Notes: generated by a model not told the origin, from the sequence alone. Positions 31,729 through 43,921 are shown, numbered from the stretch's first letter. The stretch: 55,342 nucleotides of DNA from Acidobacteriota bacterium (GCA_023384575.1 JAHDVP010000001.1:1-55342); one strand, 5' to 3'. Translations and numbers: made by a program.

Positions 31729-31932
31729 CTAGTCGTCGATGATGAAGGTCACCATCATGTTGACCTGATACTCCGCAACCGCGTCGTTGTTCACCCGCAC
31801 GTGCTGCTCCTTGATCCACGCGCTGCGGATGTTGCGGATCGTCTTGCCCGCCCGCGCAATGCCCTGCTTGACGGCATCCTCGAAACTACTCGTCGACGTC
31901 GCGCTGATCTCGGATACTTTGGCAACTGACAT
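31729..31932 (-). CDS. Dodecin family flavin-binding protein
   Basis: 67 residues, the usual dodecin length. VAKVSEISATSTSSFEDAVK, then RIRNIRSAWIKEQHVRV-like core (AGKTIRNIRSAWIKEQHVRV) with the flavin-stacking Trp, and EYQVNMMVTFIIDD at the end. Dodecins form hollow dodecamers that store flavin or related cofactors. Stand-alone gene. The 226 bases up to 31502 hold no gene, only a stretch of CCAGCC-type short repeats at 31677-31701. Confidence 0.9.
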   Translation of the reverse strand: MSVAKVSEISATSTSSFEDAVKQGIARAGKTIRNIRSAWIKEQHVRVNNDAVAEYQVNMMVTFIIDD

Positions 31933-32019
31933 CTCACCCTCCCGTGTCGATCGTCCGTGGTGGCGAGCCCGTCATGACGGCGGAGGCGCGCCACCGCGTC
32001 GAGCGTTCGAGGCCGGTCT

Positions 32020-32700
32020 TCAAGGTCTGAAGGCGGCCTTGTTGACGATGCGCGCCTTTTCGTCGGAGATTCGTCGGTCGTCCGCTTTCTTCTTCGCCTG
32101 ATCGAGCAGGCGCTGTGGCGCCTCCCGGTCGTCGAGCCGCACCGCGTCCTTGGCGGCCGTCAGTGCCAAAGCCTCGAGTGGTTCCGACGCCACCACCAGG
32201 CGAGCGCTGGTCGGGTAGGTCCCCCTCAGGAACGTCACCGATGAGCCCCCGCCGGCCCAGCGCGCGATCACTGCGTCAGGGCCAAGCGTCGGAGATGCCC
32301 CGGGCACCTGCCGACCCGCCAGGACCGGCAGGCCGTAGGTGGCGCTGATGGCCTCGACGAAATCCTCGTCGGTCAGCCCCTCGATGCGGTACCGGTCGTA
32401 CTCGACGACGATCAGGAACAGCTCGTCGTTGTAGAAGCTGAAGACGATCTCCCGAACTGGGTCTGCCTTTGTGCCCTGTGCCGACGCGAAGGCTGGCCGC
32501 CACCGCAACTCCTGGAGGAGCGCGGGGCGCTGGTGTATCAGCCTGGTATCGGCCGGGCCCGCCCCGCTCGCGGCGGCAACCGACTCGAGACTCCCGCCGA
32601 GTTGGAAGTTTCGATACCGGGAGAAGTCTTGCGCGGGGACCGACTGTGCGGCCAGCAGCACGACGAACGCGGGGAGAACGAGCATGCGTCGGTTGGGCAT
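32020..32700 (-). CDS. Exported protein of unknown function, 226 residues
   Basis: Start ATG at 32700 gives a signal peptide (MPNRRMLVLPAFVVLLAAQSVPAQ); the longer frame to 32844 adds an Arg-rich segment before it and is rejected. The mature protein starts DFSRYRNFQLGGSLESVAAA, then a beta-rich domain (IVFSFYNDELFLIVVEYDRY; RWAGGGSSVTFLRGTYPTSA) and a charged helical tail (RLLDQAKKKADDRRISDEKA). No family recognised. Confidence 0.7.
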   Translation of the reverse strand: MPNRRMLVLPAFVVLLAAQSVPAQDFSRYRNFQLGGSLESVAAASGAGPADTRLIHQRPALLQELRWRPAFASAQGTKADPVREIVFSFYNDELFLIVVEYDRYRIEGLTDEDFVEAISATYGLPVLAGRQVPGASPTLGPDAVIARWAGGGSSVTFLRGTYPTSARLVVASEPLEALALTAAKDAVRLDDREAPQRLLDQAKKKADDRRISDEKARIVNKAAFRP

Positions 32701-33145
32701 GGCCAGGCTCCTAGCCTCGGTGTCGGGCCGTTGCGCTGGCCAGTCCGCGACGCTGCTGGCTGCCGCCCGGTCTACGACCCCGGATTGACGATTCCCCTCG
32801 ACTCTACGCCGCGCGCCCCGGCGAGACTGTCCAGAAAGAGACACTCTTCACTGCCTGGCCCGTGTGCAGTTTCGAACAGCCTGTGCGGGAGGGCCCGTGT
32901 ACAGTCGAGGCCGATCGCGCGACCTTGATCGTCGAACGGCGGCGTCAAAGCGCACGCGCGGGTCCGCGTCCAGGGGAGTCGGGCCGTCGACGTCCCCGTC
33001 GCCGCGAAGGTGAATGCATGCGAAGAGCACTCGCGGCGGCGGACATCTCCGGCCCAGGCGTTCCCGCCCGGCCGTCGCAGTGGTCCGTCGGCTCTGCAGA
33101 CCCTGGCATGAAGGACGGCGTCGCGATGTCCGAACGGAGCGAGCC
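32701..33145. other. Divergent intergenic region
   Basis: 445 bases between divergent genes with only low-quality frames. It should hold promoters for both the exported protein and the response regulator. ATG 33110, 36 bases upstream of the regulator start, begins a 12-codon frame (MKDGVAMSERSEP) that overlaps the regulator ATG and could be a leader peptide. Confidence 0.35.
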
Positions 33146-33550
33146 ATGACCGTCTTCCGGGATTCCCGATGGGTGCCGCACGTCCTGGTCGTCGACGATA
33201 CCCCGGAGATTCGCCGGTTGTACGGTGCGTTTCTCCGCCGGTCGGGCATGAGTGTCGCTCAGGCCGCCGGCGGGCACGCCGCACTCGTCGCGGTGCGGGG
33301 TGTCACGCCGGACCTAGTCGTCACCGACATCACGATGCCGGAGATGGGCGGCCTCGAGCTGTGCCGGAGGTTGCGAACCAATCCCGCGACGCGTGACGTG
33401 CCGATTGTCGTCGTGAGCGGCGATGCGCTGGCCGAGGGGACGGCGGCCTGGGAAGCCGGCTGCAATGCCCTGTTGGGCAAGCCGTGCTCCGCGGCCGTGC
33501 TCGTGGCTACCGTCGAGCGACTCCTGACCGCCGACCGGAGGATGGACTGA
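33146..33550 (+). CDS. Single-domain response regulator
   Basis: 134 residues from ATG 33146. It is a receiver domain only: VLVVDDTPEIRRLYGAFLRR (acidic pair), phosphoacceptor Asp61 in VVTDITMPEMGGLELC, Thr/Ser switch in PIVVVSGDAL and Lys in LLGKPCSAAVL. There is no output domain, so it acts like CheY/Spo0F by protein contact. It is 61 bases upstream of a Crp/Fnr gene on the same strand and may be co-transcribed with it. No histidine kinase is nearby. Confidence 0.9.
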   Translation: MTVFRDSRWVPHVLVVDDTPEIRRLYGAFLRRSGMSVAQAAGGHAALVAVRGVTPDLVVTDITMPEMGGLELCRRLRTNPATRDVPIVVVSGDALAEGTAAWEAGCNALLGKPCSAAVLVATVERLLTADRRMD

Positions 33551-33611
33551 TGGCCGGCGCTGGCGGACACGCCCAGGGGTTTGGGAGGATAATCACCCTG
33601 GGGACAACCTC

Positions 33612-34283
33612 ATGGGGCCACCGAAACGAGTTCAGAAGCAGACCACGCCGCCGACGTTCGATGCGGCGGCATATCTCGAATCCGTCGGTCGGTCGCGCCG
33701 GATCGTGAAGTACCAGCGGGGCGACGTCGTCTTCGCGCAGGGCGACCCGTGCCACGACGTCAGGTACCTCCAGAAGGGCGCCATCAAGCTCTCGGTGCTC
33801 TCCCGTATCGGCAAGGAAGCCGTGGTCGGGTTGCTGGTCCCAGGCGACTTCTTCGGCGAGGGCACGCTGGCGGGCCAGACGGTTCGCATCGGCACGGCGA
33901 CCGCCATGGTTGCGAGTACGGTTCTGGTCATCGAGAAGGACACGATGATCCGCCTGCTCCGCGAGGAGCACGCCTTCTCGGACCGCTTCATCTCGCACAT
34001 GCTGGGTCGGAACATCCGCATCGAGGCGGACCTGGTCGATCAGCTCTTCAACTCGAGCGAGAAGCGGCTTGCCCGGGCGCTGCTGCTGCTCGCCCGCTAC
34101 GGCCAGGCCGACCCTCAGCGCACACTGCCGAAGGTCTCCCAGGAGACGCTCGCGGAGATGATCGGTACGACGCGCTCGCGCGTGAACTTCTTCATGAACA
34201 AGTTCAGGAAGCTCGGGCTCATCGAGTACAACGGGGGCCTCAGGATCAACCCCTCGTTGCTCGGCGTCGTCCTGCACGAGTGA
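33612..34283 (+). CDS. Crp/Fnr-family transcription regulator, copy 1
   Basis: 223 residues. Cyclic-nucleotide-binding fold: VKYQRGDVVFAQGDPCHDVR, then KGAIKLSVLSRIGKEAVVGL, PGDFFGEGTLAGQTVRIGTA. Dimerisation helix and Crp-type winged HTH (SQETLAEMIGTTRSRVNFFM then NKFRKLGLIEYNG). No N-terminal Cys cluster, so it is not an Fe-S Fnr. Very similar to the gene at 43153; they flank the glucan synthase gene. It is convergent with that gene here. Confidence 0.9.
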   Translation: MGPPKRVQKQTTPPTFDAAAYLESVGRSRRIVKYQRGDVVFAQGDPCHDVRYLQKGAIKLSVLSRIGKEAVVGLLVPGDFFGEGTLAGQTVRIGTATAMVASTVLVIEKDTMIRLLREEHAFSDRFISHMLGRNIRIEADLVDQLFNSSEKRLARALLLLARYGQADPQRTLPKVSQETLAEMIGTTRSRVNFFMNKFRKLGLIEYNGGLRINPSLLGVVLHE

Positions 34284-34325
34284 CATGTTGGACTTCCTCA
34301 CGCTCTCTGGAGCGTGGAGGCGTCG

Positions 34326-37300
34326 TCAGGTTCGTGGCGTCACCGCGCCCGACCGATCTCCGAGCACGACCCGCACGCGGTGCGTGCCGCCGTCGTCCAC
34401 CAGGGGGATGGCGTGCGAGTCGACCGGTGCGCCGTCGAGTTCCGCCTCGGCGACCCCTCGGCACACGCGCGCCGGATTGGACACGGCAATCTCGTAGCGC
34501 GTCGCGCCGACTCGCCATGCGATCGTGTACTCGGGCCACGATGAAGGAATGCACGGATCGATCTCGAAGCTCGCCCCGCGGCGCCTGAGGCCGAGGATGC
34601 TCTCGAGGCCCGCGCGGTACATCCAGGCGGCCGAACCCGTGTACCAGGTCCAGCCCGCGCGACCGGCATGCGCGTGGTGCGCGTAGACGTCGCCGGCCAT
34701 GACGTACGGCTCGCCCTTGTAGCGCTCGAGGTCTGCGGCAGTTCGCGTGTGGTTCACGGGATTGAGCATGTGGAACAGTTCCACCGCCTCGTCTCCACTT
34801 CCCAGCCGTGCCACAGCCATCACCAGCCACACGGCAGCGTGGGTGTACTGCCCGCCGTTCTCGCGTATCCCTGGTGGGTATCCTTTGATGTAGCCCGGGT
34901 CCTGCGCCGACTGGTCGAACGGGGGCGTGAGCAACAGCACGAGCCCCGGCCCCCGCCGCACCAGGTAGGAGCGGACGGCGTCAATGGCGCGTTCCGCGAA
35001 CCGCATGGGGACCGCGCCCGAAAGGACGGCCCACGACTGCGCGATCGAGTCGATCCAGCACTCGGCATTCTGAGTCGAGCCGAGTGGCGCCCCATCGTCG
35101 TCGTAGCCGCGCCGGTACCACTCGCCGTCCCAGGTCCGCTCCAGCACCGCCGCAAGGCGACTGGCTTCGCTGCGGTAGCGGTCGGCGAGGACCTGTTCTC
35201 CGCGGGCCGCACAGAGCGTCGCGAACTCGGAGAGGACGACGTGGAGGAAGAAGCCGAGCCAGGTGCTCTCGCCCCGTCCCTTGCTCCCCACGCGGTTCAT
35301 CCCGTCGTTCCAGTCGCCGCTGCCGATGAGCGGGAGGCCGTGGGCGCCCACGGTGAGCCCCTTGTCGATGGCGCGCACGCAGTGATCGAAGAGCGGCCAC
35401 AGCTCGGGCACCACGCGCGGCTGCGCGTAGGCTTCCTGAACGTCCGAGGCGAGCAGCGGGGCCTCGAGAAACGGCACGCCCTCGTCGAGGATGCCAGCAT
35501 CGCCCGTGGTCCGGACGTAGTGCGCCACCGCGTAGGGCAGCCACAGTAGGTCGTCGGAACATCGCGTGCGGGTGCCGCGGCCGCTCGGCTCGTGCCACCA
35601 GTGCTGGACATCGCCCTCGACGAACTGCCGGCGCGCTGCACGGAGCAGGTGCTGGCGCTGGAGCTCGGGCCTCGCCAGGGTCAGGGCCATCACGTCCTGG
35701 AGTTGATCGCGGAACCCGAAGGCGCCGCCGGGTTGGTAGTAGGCCGAACGGGCCCACAACCGGCAGCTGACCGCCTGATACAGGAGCCACCTGTTGATCA
35801 GCACGTCGAAGGAGTCGTCTGGTGTGTGCACCTGGACCGCGTCGAGGATCTCATCCCATGACAGGCAGGCGGCCTTACGTGCAGCCTCGGCGCCGGCCAC
35901 GTGCCCATGCCGGTCGACCAGGGCCCGCACGTGGCTCTCGTCGGTCCCCTGCCCCAGGAGGAAGCCGAGCCGACGCGTCTCCCCGGGCGCGAGCGTCACC
36001 TCGACGTGCAACGCGGCGCATGGGTCCAGCCCCGCGCCGACGCGACCCGAAAGTGCCTGCCGGCCAAGCGCGGCCGGGCCCGCAAGCGACCCGTGGCGCC
36101 CGAGAAACGACAGGCGGTCGCCCGTCACCGAACGCGGCGCCTCGCTGGCGTGGCTGAAGGCCACGTGTCCCGCGTATTCGGGGTTGTAGGCGTTCCTGGC
36201 CAGGAGCGCGCCCGTCGACGGATCGAGCTCAGTGACGACATGCCCCACCTGGTCGGCCCTCGGGGGCCCCAGGGCCCACTCGTTGTACGCGAACAGACTG
36301 AGACGACGACTCGACTCGCTCTCGTTCGTGAGGCTGAGCAACGAGAACTTCACAGGGTCGTCCCTGTCCACGAAGACGTCGAGGCCGTGGCGGATGCCGT
36401 GTGCCGTGCGTTCGAAGCGCGTGAGCCCGGCAGCGTGGCGGATCACGACACGGTCGCTGGCGCTCGGGCGGACGACCGGACCCGGCGTTGGTGCCCACAC
36501 CTCCCCGGTCTCGTCGTCGCGGACGAACAGGGCCTCCGCCGTCGAGTCCGTGACGGGATCGTTGGCGAAGGGCGTCAGCCGGTTCTCGCGGCTGTTCCCC
36601 GACCACGTGTAGGCCGCGCCCGAGGTCGTGACGACCGTTCCGAACGAGGGGTTGGCGATGACGTTGACCCATGGCAGGGGTGTTTCCTGCGCCGCATCGA
36701 GCACCACGACATACTCCCGGCCCGCGTCGGCGAACCCGCCCAGACCGCTGGCCAGCTCGAGCGCCGGCATGGCCGCGTGCGCGCGAGAAGTGAGCTGGGC
36801 CGCCCGAGGCCGCGCGGATCCGGACGGCACGAACACCCCGGGTTCCGGTCCCGGCCAGTCTGCGTAGGGCCGATCGAGCTGGTTGGCCAGTTCACCCCGA
36901 TCACCGCTGAGGACGGCGCGCGCCACGGTCGCGAGGAGGATGCGCTCGGCTTCGGGCACGCGGTCGCCGCGCAGCAGGTAGGCTCCGCCCGGACGGTGCT
37001 TCCAGGCCCTCCACGGGCCGGTGTCGAGCAGCGCCGTGATCTGCGCGTGCATTTCGTCGAAGTAGCCGGCCGGGTGCTCGTTGAGGATGACGACGTCGGC
37101 GCTGAGGCCCTTGAGCCGCCAGTACTCCTGCGCCTGGAGCACCTGCCGCACGAGGGTGAGGTCGTTCTCTTCGACGACCCGCACGAGGAGGATCGGCAGG
37201 TCGCCGGAGATGGCATGCGGCCACAGACCCTCCTGGCCGAGAACGTTGCTGGCCAGGACCTCCGGGCTCGCGCGGAGCGACCGGTCGGCGTAGAGCACGC

Positions 37301-40300
37301 GCGATGCCAGGCGCTCGAAGAGCAACGCCTCTTCGCTCGAGATGCCGAGATGCCGCAGGCGGCTCTGCGCGTGTGCATAGGCCAACGCGAACGTCCGGGC
37401 CGTGGCGCTCGGCTCGCGATACTTGTGGGCCAGTGCCACGGCCGTCTCCCGACTCGATGCCATCCCCGTGGCGAACGACAGCCTCACGAAGCCCCCGGAC
37501 GCGAGGCGGATGCGCTGCCGCAGGCTGACGATGGGGTCGAGCACGGCCCCTGTGGTGCCAGAGAGCGAGCGTCCATCGAGCGCCTGGGGGTTGTCGGGAC
37601 CTCGTCCGCGGCCGAGAAAGCGAGCCCGGTCGGTCTCCCATTCCAGGGGTCCCTGTGTCCGCCCTTCGAGACTGAGCACGTGCACGGCCCAGACTTCGGC
37701 TTCGTGCCCGCCGCGCGGGCGACGGCGACAGAGCAGTGCCGAGCTTTCCGGCAGGTACTCCGTCTCGACGAAGAGCTTGCCGAACGCGGCGTGAGCGAGG
37801 TCGTCAGCCAGCGGAGCGAGCACGATCTCGGCATAACTCGTGACGTCGAACTCGCGGGCGTGCTCGCTGTGGTTCGAGAGCGCCAGGCGACGCACCTCGA
37901 CGTCGTCTTCCATCGACACGGCGATGTCGAGTTGCGAGCCGATGTCGTCGACGCTCCGGTGGAACGTGGCCTTCTCGGCCAGGAAGGTCACCACGTCGTC
38001 TGCCGATTCCAGGCCCACTGGCTGGAACGTGGGAGACCAGACGAGACCGCTCCGCACATCGCGCAGGTACATGAACTGGCCACCGGGGTCGCGCGTCGGG
38101 TCGTCGCGATGTCGCGTGACCGCGCGGCCCCGGCAGAGACTCGCACCTCCTCCGCCGTTGGTGACGATGGCGACGTAGTTGCCGTTCGAGAGGAACTGCG
38201 CGTGAGGGTAGTGCGTCTGGGCCGAGCGGAACCGGCGAACGGCCGTCGGTGCACTTGGCGCCGCCACGTGGGTTTCCTCTGCCGGCCTCGGCTGCGCGAT
38301 CGGCGCAAGGCGCGGCACCCGCTCCTGCAGCAGGAGGTCGGTGGCCTGCACACGGGGGTCGGCGTGGAAGCGCTGGACCATCAGGTCGCCGAGCAGGGCG
38401 TTCGAGAGGGCCACGAGCGTCATCCCCTGATGGTGGGCCAGGAAAGCGCGGACGACCACGCCCCGGGACCGTGCCTCGGCCTCCTCCGGACGTGCAGGCA
38501 CGTCGAGGCCGTCGTGCGTGTAGTCGATGGCCTCGTAGTACCCGTACTCCCCCGCGAGACCCGCTGACGCAAGACGCCGGAGGTTGTCTGCGGCCAACGC
38601 GGGATCGATCATGGCCGCGAGGGCCGTGGCGTAGGGCGCCACCACGAGTTCGTCGCCGAGTCCGCGTTTCAGACCGAGGCCGGGGACGCCGAAGGCCTTG
38701 TACTGATACGTGTCGTGCAGGTCGACCACGTTGTAGCCCGACTCCGACATGCCCCACGGCACGCCGCGCTCGCTCCCGTACTCGACCTGTCGGTCGACGA
38801 CCATGCGACACGTCTGGTCGAGCAACGTGTCCGGGTAGCTCCTCATGATCAGCATCGGCATGAGGTACTCGAAGAGCGTCGCGCTCCACGAGAGGAGCGT
38901 GGCCCTCCCCTTGACGCTGGTGACGAGTCGGCCCAGGTGGAACCAGTGCGTCTCGGGAAGGTCGCCCTTGGCGATGGCGATGAAGCTGGCCAGCCTCGCC
39001 TCCGAGGCCAGCAGGTCGTAGTACGACAGGTCGAGCCGGCCTGGCCCTTCAGCATCGGCGAGGCGATAGCCAATCGACAGGATCCGACGCTGGGGGTCGT
39101 AGAGGAACCGGAAGTTCATGCCGTCGGCGAACGCCGCGGCCCGACGGGCCAACTCCTCCGCCCGCCCGACGAGGTTGGTCGCCGACGCGCCACGCCGACC
39201 CACGTGACGCAGCCCTTCGGCCAGCGTCAGCAGCGCGCCGGCCAGGTTCCCGCTATCGACCGTCGACACGTACCGCGGTGGAAGCGGAGCGAGGTTCTCG
39301 GTGTCGTACCAATTGAGCAGATGGCCTTCGAAACGTTCGAGGCCTTCGATACTGGTGAGCGTCGCCTCGATCTTCTGCAGCAGCTCGCCGGTCTGGATGA
39401 AGCCGAGGTCATGAGCCGCGAGTGTGGAGAGGAGCCCCATGCCGATGTTGGTGGGCGAGGTGCGGTGAGCCACCCTGGGCTCTGGCGTCTCCTGGAAGTT
39501 GTCCGGGGGCAGGCCGTGGTCCGCCGGCCCCATGAACGTCTCGAAGTACCGCCAGGTCTTGCGCGCCACCTCCCGGAGGAACTGGCTGTCCTCCGGGGTC
39601 AGCTCGCGACGGCGCGGCGCCACGGGCCGGCTCAGCCAGTACGCGACCAACGGAGCGAGGGCCCACAGCGCCAGCACCGGCACGGCCGTGACGAGGGCCC
39701 CCGGACGCACGAGCGCGACGAGGACGAGGCCAGCCAGGGCAATCGACGGGCTCGCGGCCATCTCGACGAGATAGAGCCGTGGGCCGCCCCCGCTCACCAG
39801 TCCGGCACCGCGGGCGCCACTGGCCGCAGCCGTCTCCCACTGAAGCAGGCGACGTCTGGTGACCACGAGACGGGCGAGCGTGACGAGGATGGCGTGCGCC
39901 ATCTCGTAGGCCTGGTTCGCGACGAACGTGAGCTGCAGCGACGCCTGCGCGAGCGCCGTCTTCATGTCGTCGGACAGCACGCGCAGGAACACGCGCCCCG
40001 GTTGCGGCGAGGAGGGGCCAGCCACGACCTCGAGGATCAGGGGAAAGAGGGGAAACGACAGACCGGCCAGCACGGCGGCCGTCCAGATGGCCGGGTGTCC
40101 GGGCAACACCGTCCACGCGAGGAGGAGCAGGAGGACCGTGGCGGGGGCCAGCAGGCTGCGCCGCAGGTTGTCGAAGATCTTCCACCGCGAGATGAGCGGC
40201 AGGCGATTGCGCTGGAGGCCAGCGCGGGTGGGGACGAGGGGCAGGAGCCAGGCGAGGATCTGCCAGTCGCCACGCACCCAGCGGTGCCGCCGCCGTGCAT

Positions 40301-42593
40301 GTGCGAGCACGCTCGAGGGATAGTCGTCGACCACCTCCACGTCGGTGACGAGCGCGGTGCGCGCGTGGACGCCCTCGAAGAGATCGTGCGAGAGGAGGGC
40401 GTTCTCGGGCACGCGCCCCTCCATCGCCGCGATGAAGGCATCGACGTCGTAGAGCCCCTTCCCGGTGAAAATGCCCTCGCCGAACAGGTCCTGGTAGGTG
40501 TCCGAGACGGCGGTGGTGTACGGATCGACGCCCGTATGGCCGGCGAAGAGGCGAGCGAAACGCGAGCCGGCGGCGCTCGCCATCGTCACGCTGACGCGCG
40601 GCTGCAGGATGCCGTACCCCCTGGTGACGCGGCCAACGGACACGTCGAACAACGGGCGGTTCAGCGGATGCGCGATGATGCCGACGAGCTTCTTCGCGGC
40701 GTCGCGGGGAAGGCGCGTGTCGGAGTCGAGGGTGATGCAGTAGCGCACGCTCGGAAGAACGGAGTCGTCGCCGACGTGCACGTGGAACGTCGTGTCCGTG
40801 GCACCCCGGAGCAGCCGGTTGAACTCCTCGATCTTTCCCCGCTTGCGCTCCCACCCCATCCACGTCTGCTCCTGGGGGTTCCAGCGGCGGACGCGGTGGA
40901 AGAGGAAGAAGCGGTCGGCGCGCCCAGCCCCGTAACGGGCATTGAGCGCCTCGACACCCGACCGCGCGGCCGAGAGAATGGCCTCGTCCTGCGGCATCTC
41001 GCGCGCCAGCGCGTCGGTGAAGTCGCCGAGGATGGCGAAGTGAACGCAGGGGTCCAGGTTGCCGAGGGCGACGACCTCGATGTGCTCGATCAACTGGTTG
41101 ACCTGCGGCACGCTCGTGAGCAGCGTCGGCACGACCACCATGGTCCTCGAGTTCGCGGGAAGGTCGCCCTGGAAGTCGAGCCGTGGCAGACGTCGAGGGG
41201 GCGCGAGACGGGCGGCGAGCCGCTGAACGAAGGCGATAGCCACCTCGCTCGCTGGCAGCAGGAGCAGCACCGCCGTCCACGCCGCTGTCGCGGGCGTCCC
41301 ACCCATCGCTCCAACGTATGCCAGGCCCAGGGCGACGAGCGACGCCGTCAGGAGCCCGATCGATCCAAGGTACGCCGCCGTCGCGTGGGCGAACACGAGA
41401 CGCCTGAACCGCCTGGCGAGGCTCGGCCGGTAGGCCAGATCGGTCTCGAGGTCGGGCCGGCGCGGTCCGATGAGGTGGTGGCCCACGTGCGCAGCCCGAC
41501 CGACCGAGGACCCGGCTTCGGCCGCCACCCGGGCGCTCTCGACGGCCCGCAGGCCGACCCGCACCTGGGCCTCGCCGCTCGCCGGGGCCAGTTCCTCGAC
41601 CGCCTGGCGGTAGCGGTCGCGACTGAGGAAGTCCATGCTTCCATAGACGCCCGCCGGGTCTCGCTGCAGGACACGTTCGACCAGGCTGACGGCCTCGAAG
41701 TGGTGGCTCCAGTCGAGCGTGGCGCACAGTCGAAGACTCGTGATGACGTTGGCCATCGAGACCTGGGCGGCCGCCTGGTGCTGATGCTCGCCCCGAATCG
41801 CGTCCTCCGACGTCATGTGCTGCGCGGCGAGATGGTCCTCGACGATCGCGCGCACGGGCGACAGGCGGAGGCCGAACTCGCGCACGCGTTCGAGGAGGCG
41901 CACGAGGTAGGCCGTGGGGAGCGCAGGAGCCAGCGCGGGAACGTCGGCCAGGCCCGCGGACTCGATGCTCGCAACGTAGGCGTCGGCGGCCCACCGCGCC
42001 TCCCGGGCCTCGAGCGCCTCCTCGGCCAGTCGGCGCAGGTTCTCGATGAGAGCCAGCTTCAGCATGCTGGGCCAGGCCCACAGCTCGCCGATCGTCAGGG
42101 GCGCCACCGTCTGGAAGCTGTTCAGGAAGCGAACGAGCTGGTGGCGATCGAGGCGGCTGTCGCTGTGCCGGATGAGTTCGACGGCCAGGGCGTAGACCCT
42201 GGCGTGGCCCGCGAGCTCACGCAGCGCGAGCTTCGGAAGCTCGCGATAGTAGCCCCTGGGCAGGTCGCGACGAACGCCGAGGATCTCCGACGTGACCAGG
42301 TGGAAGTTGTCGAGCAACCATTCCCCCGCCGGCGTCACGAACGCTCCGCGATGCACGTCGTCGGCGAGGACGCGGTAGGCCTGATTCAGGACACGAGCGT
42401 TCTCCTGGAACCTCGGGAAGACACTCCTCGCAAGACGCCTGGGGCTCGGGTCGACCGTGAAGCGGGCGGCGAGGGCCTTCGCCCGCTCTTCCAGTCGTTC
42501 GATGCTCAGGAGCTCGTCGCGGAGGGGCTTGTCGGCCCTCCGCCGTGAGCGGCGACCCAACAGACCGAACAGCACGGTGGACACGCTCCTCAT
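34326..42593 (-). CDS. ndvB: Cyclic beta-1,2-glucan synthase (NdvB-type)
   Basis: 2,755 residues from the ATG at 42593 (GTG 42611 adds six), the normal size for NdvB (about 2,800). N-terminal cytosolic region, membrane helices around 385-450, then a GT84 domain with [16 protein letters not shown] (about residue 622), EDLFEG-like [11 protein letters not shown] and [12 protein letters not shown] (about 771), followed by more membrane helices (about 800-960). A glycoamylase-like domain follows around 1,020-1,440 ([39 protein letters not shown]). The C-terminal GH94 domains carry [13 protein letters not shown] (about 2,427) with the catalytic Asp. It makes and cyclises beta-1,2-glucan from UDP-glucose for export to the periplasm. 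Confidence 0.93.
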   Translation of the reverse strand: MRSVSTVLFGLLGRRSRRRADKPLRDELLSIERLEERAKALAARFTVDPSPRRLARSVFPRFQENARVLNQAYRVLADDVHRGAFVTPAGEWLLDNFHLVTSEILGVRRDLPRGYYRELPKLALRELAGHARVYALAVELIRHSDSRLDRHQLVRFLNSFQTVAPLTIGELWAWPSMLKLALIENLRRLAEEALEAREARWAADAYVASIESAGLADVPALAPALPTAYLVRLLERVREFGLRLSPVRAIVEDHLAAQHMTSEDAIRGEHQHQAAAQVSMANVITSLRLCATLDWSHHFEAVSLVERVLQRDPAGVYGSMDFLSRDRYRQAVEELAPASGEAQVRVGLRAVESARVAAEAGSSVGRAAHVGHHLIGPRRPDLETDLAYRPSLARRFRRLVFAHATAAYLGSIGLLTASLVALGLAYVGAMGGTPATAAWTAVLLLLPASEVAIAFVQRLAARLAPPRRLPRLDFQGDLPANSRTMVVVPTLLTSVPQVNQLIEHIEVVALGNLDPCVHFAILGDFTDALAREMPQDEAILSAARSGVEALNARYGAGRADRFFLFHRVRRWNPQEQTWMGWERKRGKIEEFNRLLRGATDTTFHVHVGDDSVLPSVRYCITLDSDTRLPRDAAKKLVGIIAHPLNRPLFDVSVGRVTRGYGILQPRVSVTMASAAGSRFARLFAGHTGVDPYTTAVSDTYQDLFGEGIFTGKGLYDVDAFIAAMEGRVPENALLSHDLFEGVHARTALVTDVEVVDDYPSSVLAHARRRHRWVRGDWQILAWLLPLVPTRAGLQRNRLPLISRWKIFDNLRRSLLAPATVLLLLLAWTVLPGHPAIWTAAVLAGLSFPLFPLILEVVAGPSSPQPGRVFLRVLSDDMKTALAQASLQLTFVANQAYEMAHAILVTLARLVVTRRRLLQWETAAASGARGAGLVSGGGPRLYLVEMAASPSIALAGLVLVALVRPGALVTAVPVLALWALAPLVAYWLSRPVAPRRRELTPEDSQFLREVARKTWRYFETFMGPADHGLPPDNFQETPEPRVAHRTSPTNIGMGLLSTLAAHDLGFIQTGELLQKIEATLTSIEGLERFEGHLLNWYDTENLAPLPPRYVSTVDSGNLAGALLTLAEGLRHVGRRGASATNLVGRAEELARRAAAFADGMNFRFLYDPQRRILSIGYRLADAEGPGRLDLSYYDLLASEARLASFIAIAKGDLPETHWFHLGRLVTSVKGRATLLSWSATLFEYLMPMLIMRSYPDTLLDQTCRMVVDRQVEYGSERGVPWGMSESGYNVVDLHDTYQYKAFGVPGLGLKRGLGDELVVAPYATALAAMIDPALAADNLRRLASAGLAGEYGYYEAIDYTHDGLDVPARPEEAEARSRGVVVRAFLAHHQGMTLVALSNALLGDLMVQRFHADPRVQATDLLLQERVPRLAPIAQPRPAEETHVAAPSAPTAVRRFRSAQTHYPHAQFLSNGNYVAIVTNGGGGASLCRGRAVTRHRDDPTRDPGGQFMYLRDVRSGLVWSPTFQPVGLESADDVVTFLAEKATFHRSVDDIGSQLDIAVSMEDDVEVRRLALSNHSEHAREFDVTSYAEIVLAPLADDLAHAAFGKLFVETEYLPESSALLCRRRPRGGHEAEVWAVHVLSLEGRTQGPLEWETDRARFLGRGRGPDNPQALDGRSLSGTTGAVLDPIVSLRQRIRLASGGFVRLSFATGMASSRETAVALAHKYREPSATARTFALAYAHAQSRLRHLGISSEEALLFERLASRVLYADRSLRASPEVLASNVLGQEGLWPHAISGDLPILLVRVVEENDLTLVRQVLQAQEYWRLKGLSADVVILNEHPAGYFDEMHAQITALLDTGPWRAWKHRPGGAYLLRGDRVPEAERILLATVARAVLSGDRGELANQLDRPYADWPGPEPGVFVPSGSARPRAAQLTSRAHAAMPALELASGLGGFADAGREYVVVLDAAQETPLPWVNVIANPSFGTVVTTSGAAYTWSGNSRENRLTPFANDPVTDSTAEALFVRDDETGEVWAPTPGPVVRPSASDRVVIRHAAGLTRFERTAHGIRHGLDVFVDRDDPVKFSLLSLTNESESSRRLSLFAYNEWALGPPRADQVGHVVTELDPSTGALLARNAYNPEYAGHVAFSHASEAPRSVTGDRLSFLGRHGSLAGPAALGRQALSGRVGAGLDPCAALHVEVTLAPGETRRLGFLLGQGTDESHVRALVDRHGHVAGAEAARKAACLSWDEILDAVQVHTPDDSFDVLINRWLLYQAVSCRLWARSAYYQPGGAFGFRDQLQDVMALTLARPELQRQHLLRAARRQFVEGDVQHWWHEPSGRGTRTRCSDDLLWLPYAVAHYVRTTGDAGILDEGVPFLEAPLLASDVQEAYAQPRVVPELWPLFDHCVRAIDKGLTVGAHGLPLIGSGDWNDGMNRVGSKGRGESTWLGFFLHVVLSEFATLCAARGEQVLADRYRSEASRLAAVLERTWDGEWYRRGYDDDGAPLGSTQNAECWIDSIAQSWAVLSGAVPMRFAERAIDAVRSYLVRRGPGLVLLLTPPFDQSAQDPGYIKGYPPGIRENGGQYTHAAVWLVMAVARLGSGDEAVELFHMLNPVNHTRTAADLERYKGEPYVMAGDVYAHHAHAGRAGWTWYTGSAAWMYRAGLESILGLRRRGASFEIDPCIPSSWPEYTIAWRVGATRYEIAVSNPARVCRGVAEAELDGAPVDSHAIPLVDDGGTHRVRVVLGDRSGAVTPRT

Positions 42594-43152
42594 GGCGGGT
42601 GCCGGCACCACCCGCCGGCACGCCGGGAGGTCATGTCCCTGTCGTGCCTCAGGTCGTGCATGGGCCGATCAGCGCCCTCCCGCCCGAGTCGCCGGCTCGG
42701 CCTCGCGCTCGAACAGGACACTTCGCGCCGGGAAATTGACGGTCGCGGTGGCGGCCGGCGAGCATCCACGCCTCCGATTGCGCCGACCGGAGCGCCGTCG
42801 GGCCCGCACCTCCCACCATGCTCGCTCACTGCGCGCGGGCTCGGGCAGCGGGAACCCGCGGAGACCTTCGATCGGCTCGAAGGTCAGGACGACCCGGTCC
42901 GCGAACGGATCGCGCAGGTAACCACGCAGACCGACTCATGGCTGTTCACTCTACGAAGGACACGACCCACGCGGCTGTTCCCGATTGCACAGGCGAGCGG
43001 GGGCGGGTCGAGGGTGTGCACAACGGCACAGTCCCTCGGGTGGTCTCTCTGTATGCTGCAACCGACGGCCTTCGTCCGAAGCCGAGGGCAACCACCGCGG
43101 ACGTGCGCGTCGCCCTCGCGCCGACCGCAGGGACGAAAGACAGGGAACCTGT
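42594..43152. other. Divergent intergenic region between ndvB and Crp/Fnr copy 2
   Basis: 559 bases with no convincing gene; frames here give Arg/Pro-rich peptides. It should carry the ndvB promoter and the promoter of the adjacent regulator, making it the likeliest place for Crp/Fnr binding. I could not pick out a convincing TGTGA-N6-TCACA-type palindrome by eye. Confidence 0.4.
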
Positions 43153-43824
43153 ATGAAGTCAACCAAACAGCCCGTCGAACCGACACCGCGACCCGCGTTC
43201 GACGTGGAGACGTATCTGGAATCGAGCGGCGCGGCGCGGCGGATCGTCAAGTACAAAAGGGGCGAGGTCGTCTTCTCACAAGGCGACCGCAACCACGACG
43301 TGAAGTACGTTCAAAAGGGCGCCATCAAGCTCTCGGTGCTCTCCCGCATTGGCAGGGAAGCCGTCGTCGCGATGCTCGCCCCGGGCGATTTCTTCGGCGA
43401 GGGCGCCCTGGCAGGCCAGTTGGTGCGCATCGGGACGGCCACTGCCATGGTCGCGAGCACCGTCCTCAGCATCGAGAGAGACGCGATGGTCCGGCTGCTG
43501 CACGACGAGCACACCTTCTCGAACCGGTTCATCTCGTACATGCTGGCGCGGAACATCCGCATCGAGGCGGACCTAGTCGACCAGCTCTTCAACTCGAGCG
43601 AAAAGCGGCTCGCCCGGACGCTGCTGCTGCTCGCGCGTTACGGGCAGGTCAATCCCGAGCGAACGGTCCCGAGAATCTCCCAGGAGACGCTCGCGGAGAT
43701 GATCGGCACGACACGAAGCCGGGTGAACTTCTTCATGAACAAGTTCAAGAGGCTCGGGCTCATCGATTACAACGGCAGCCTCACGGTCAACAGTTCGCTG
43801 CTGAGCATCGTCCTGCACGACTGA
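43153..43824 (+). CDS. Crp/Fnr-family transcription regulator, copy 2
   Basis: 223 residues from ATG 43153, the same length as copy 1 at 33612. Long identical blocks: KGAIKLSVLSRIG, VRIGTATAMVASTVL, RNIRIEADLVDQLFNSSEKR and SQETLAEMIGTTRSRVNFFM. The recognition helix is identical, so both should bind the same DNA sites, while the effector pocket differs slightly (AMLAPGDFFGEGALAGQLVR against GLLVPGDFFGEGTLAGQTVR). Divergent from ndvB, it is a probable regulator of it. Confidence 0.9.
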   Translation: MKSTKQPVEPTPRPAFDVETYLESSGAARRIVKYKRGEVVFSQGDRNHDVKYVQKGAIKLSVLSRIGREAVVAMLAPGDFFGEGALAGQLVRIGTATAMVASTVLSIERDAMVRLLHDEHTFSNRFISYMLARNIRIEADLVDQLFNSSEKRLARTLLLLARYGQVNPERTVPRISQETLAEMIGTTRSRVNFFMNKFKRLGLIDYNGSLTVNSSLLSIVLHD

Positions 43825-43921
43825 CGCGCCGAGTGGGTGCCAGCAGAAGACTTGCCGCAGCGCCGCTCGCCGAGCACGCCCCGGCGCATCCGCGGGCGAC
43901 GTCATCAGGACTGGCTGGCGC

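Noticed and set aside
38715-42548. A 1,277-codon open frame opposite the glucan synthase gene
   Set aside because: Same cause: a shadow of ndvB, no recognisable domain, no ribosome site.
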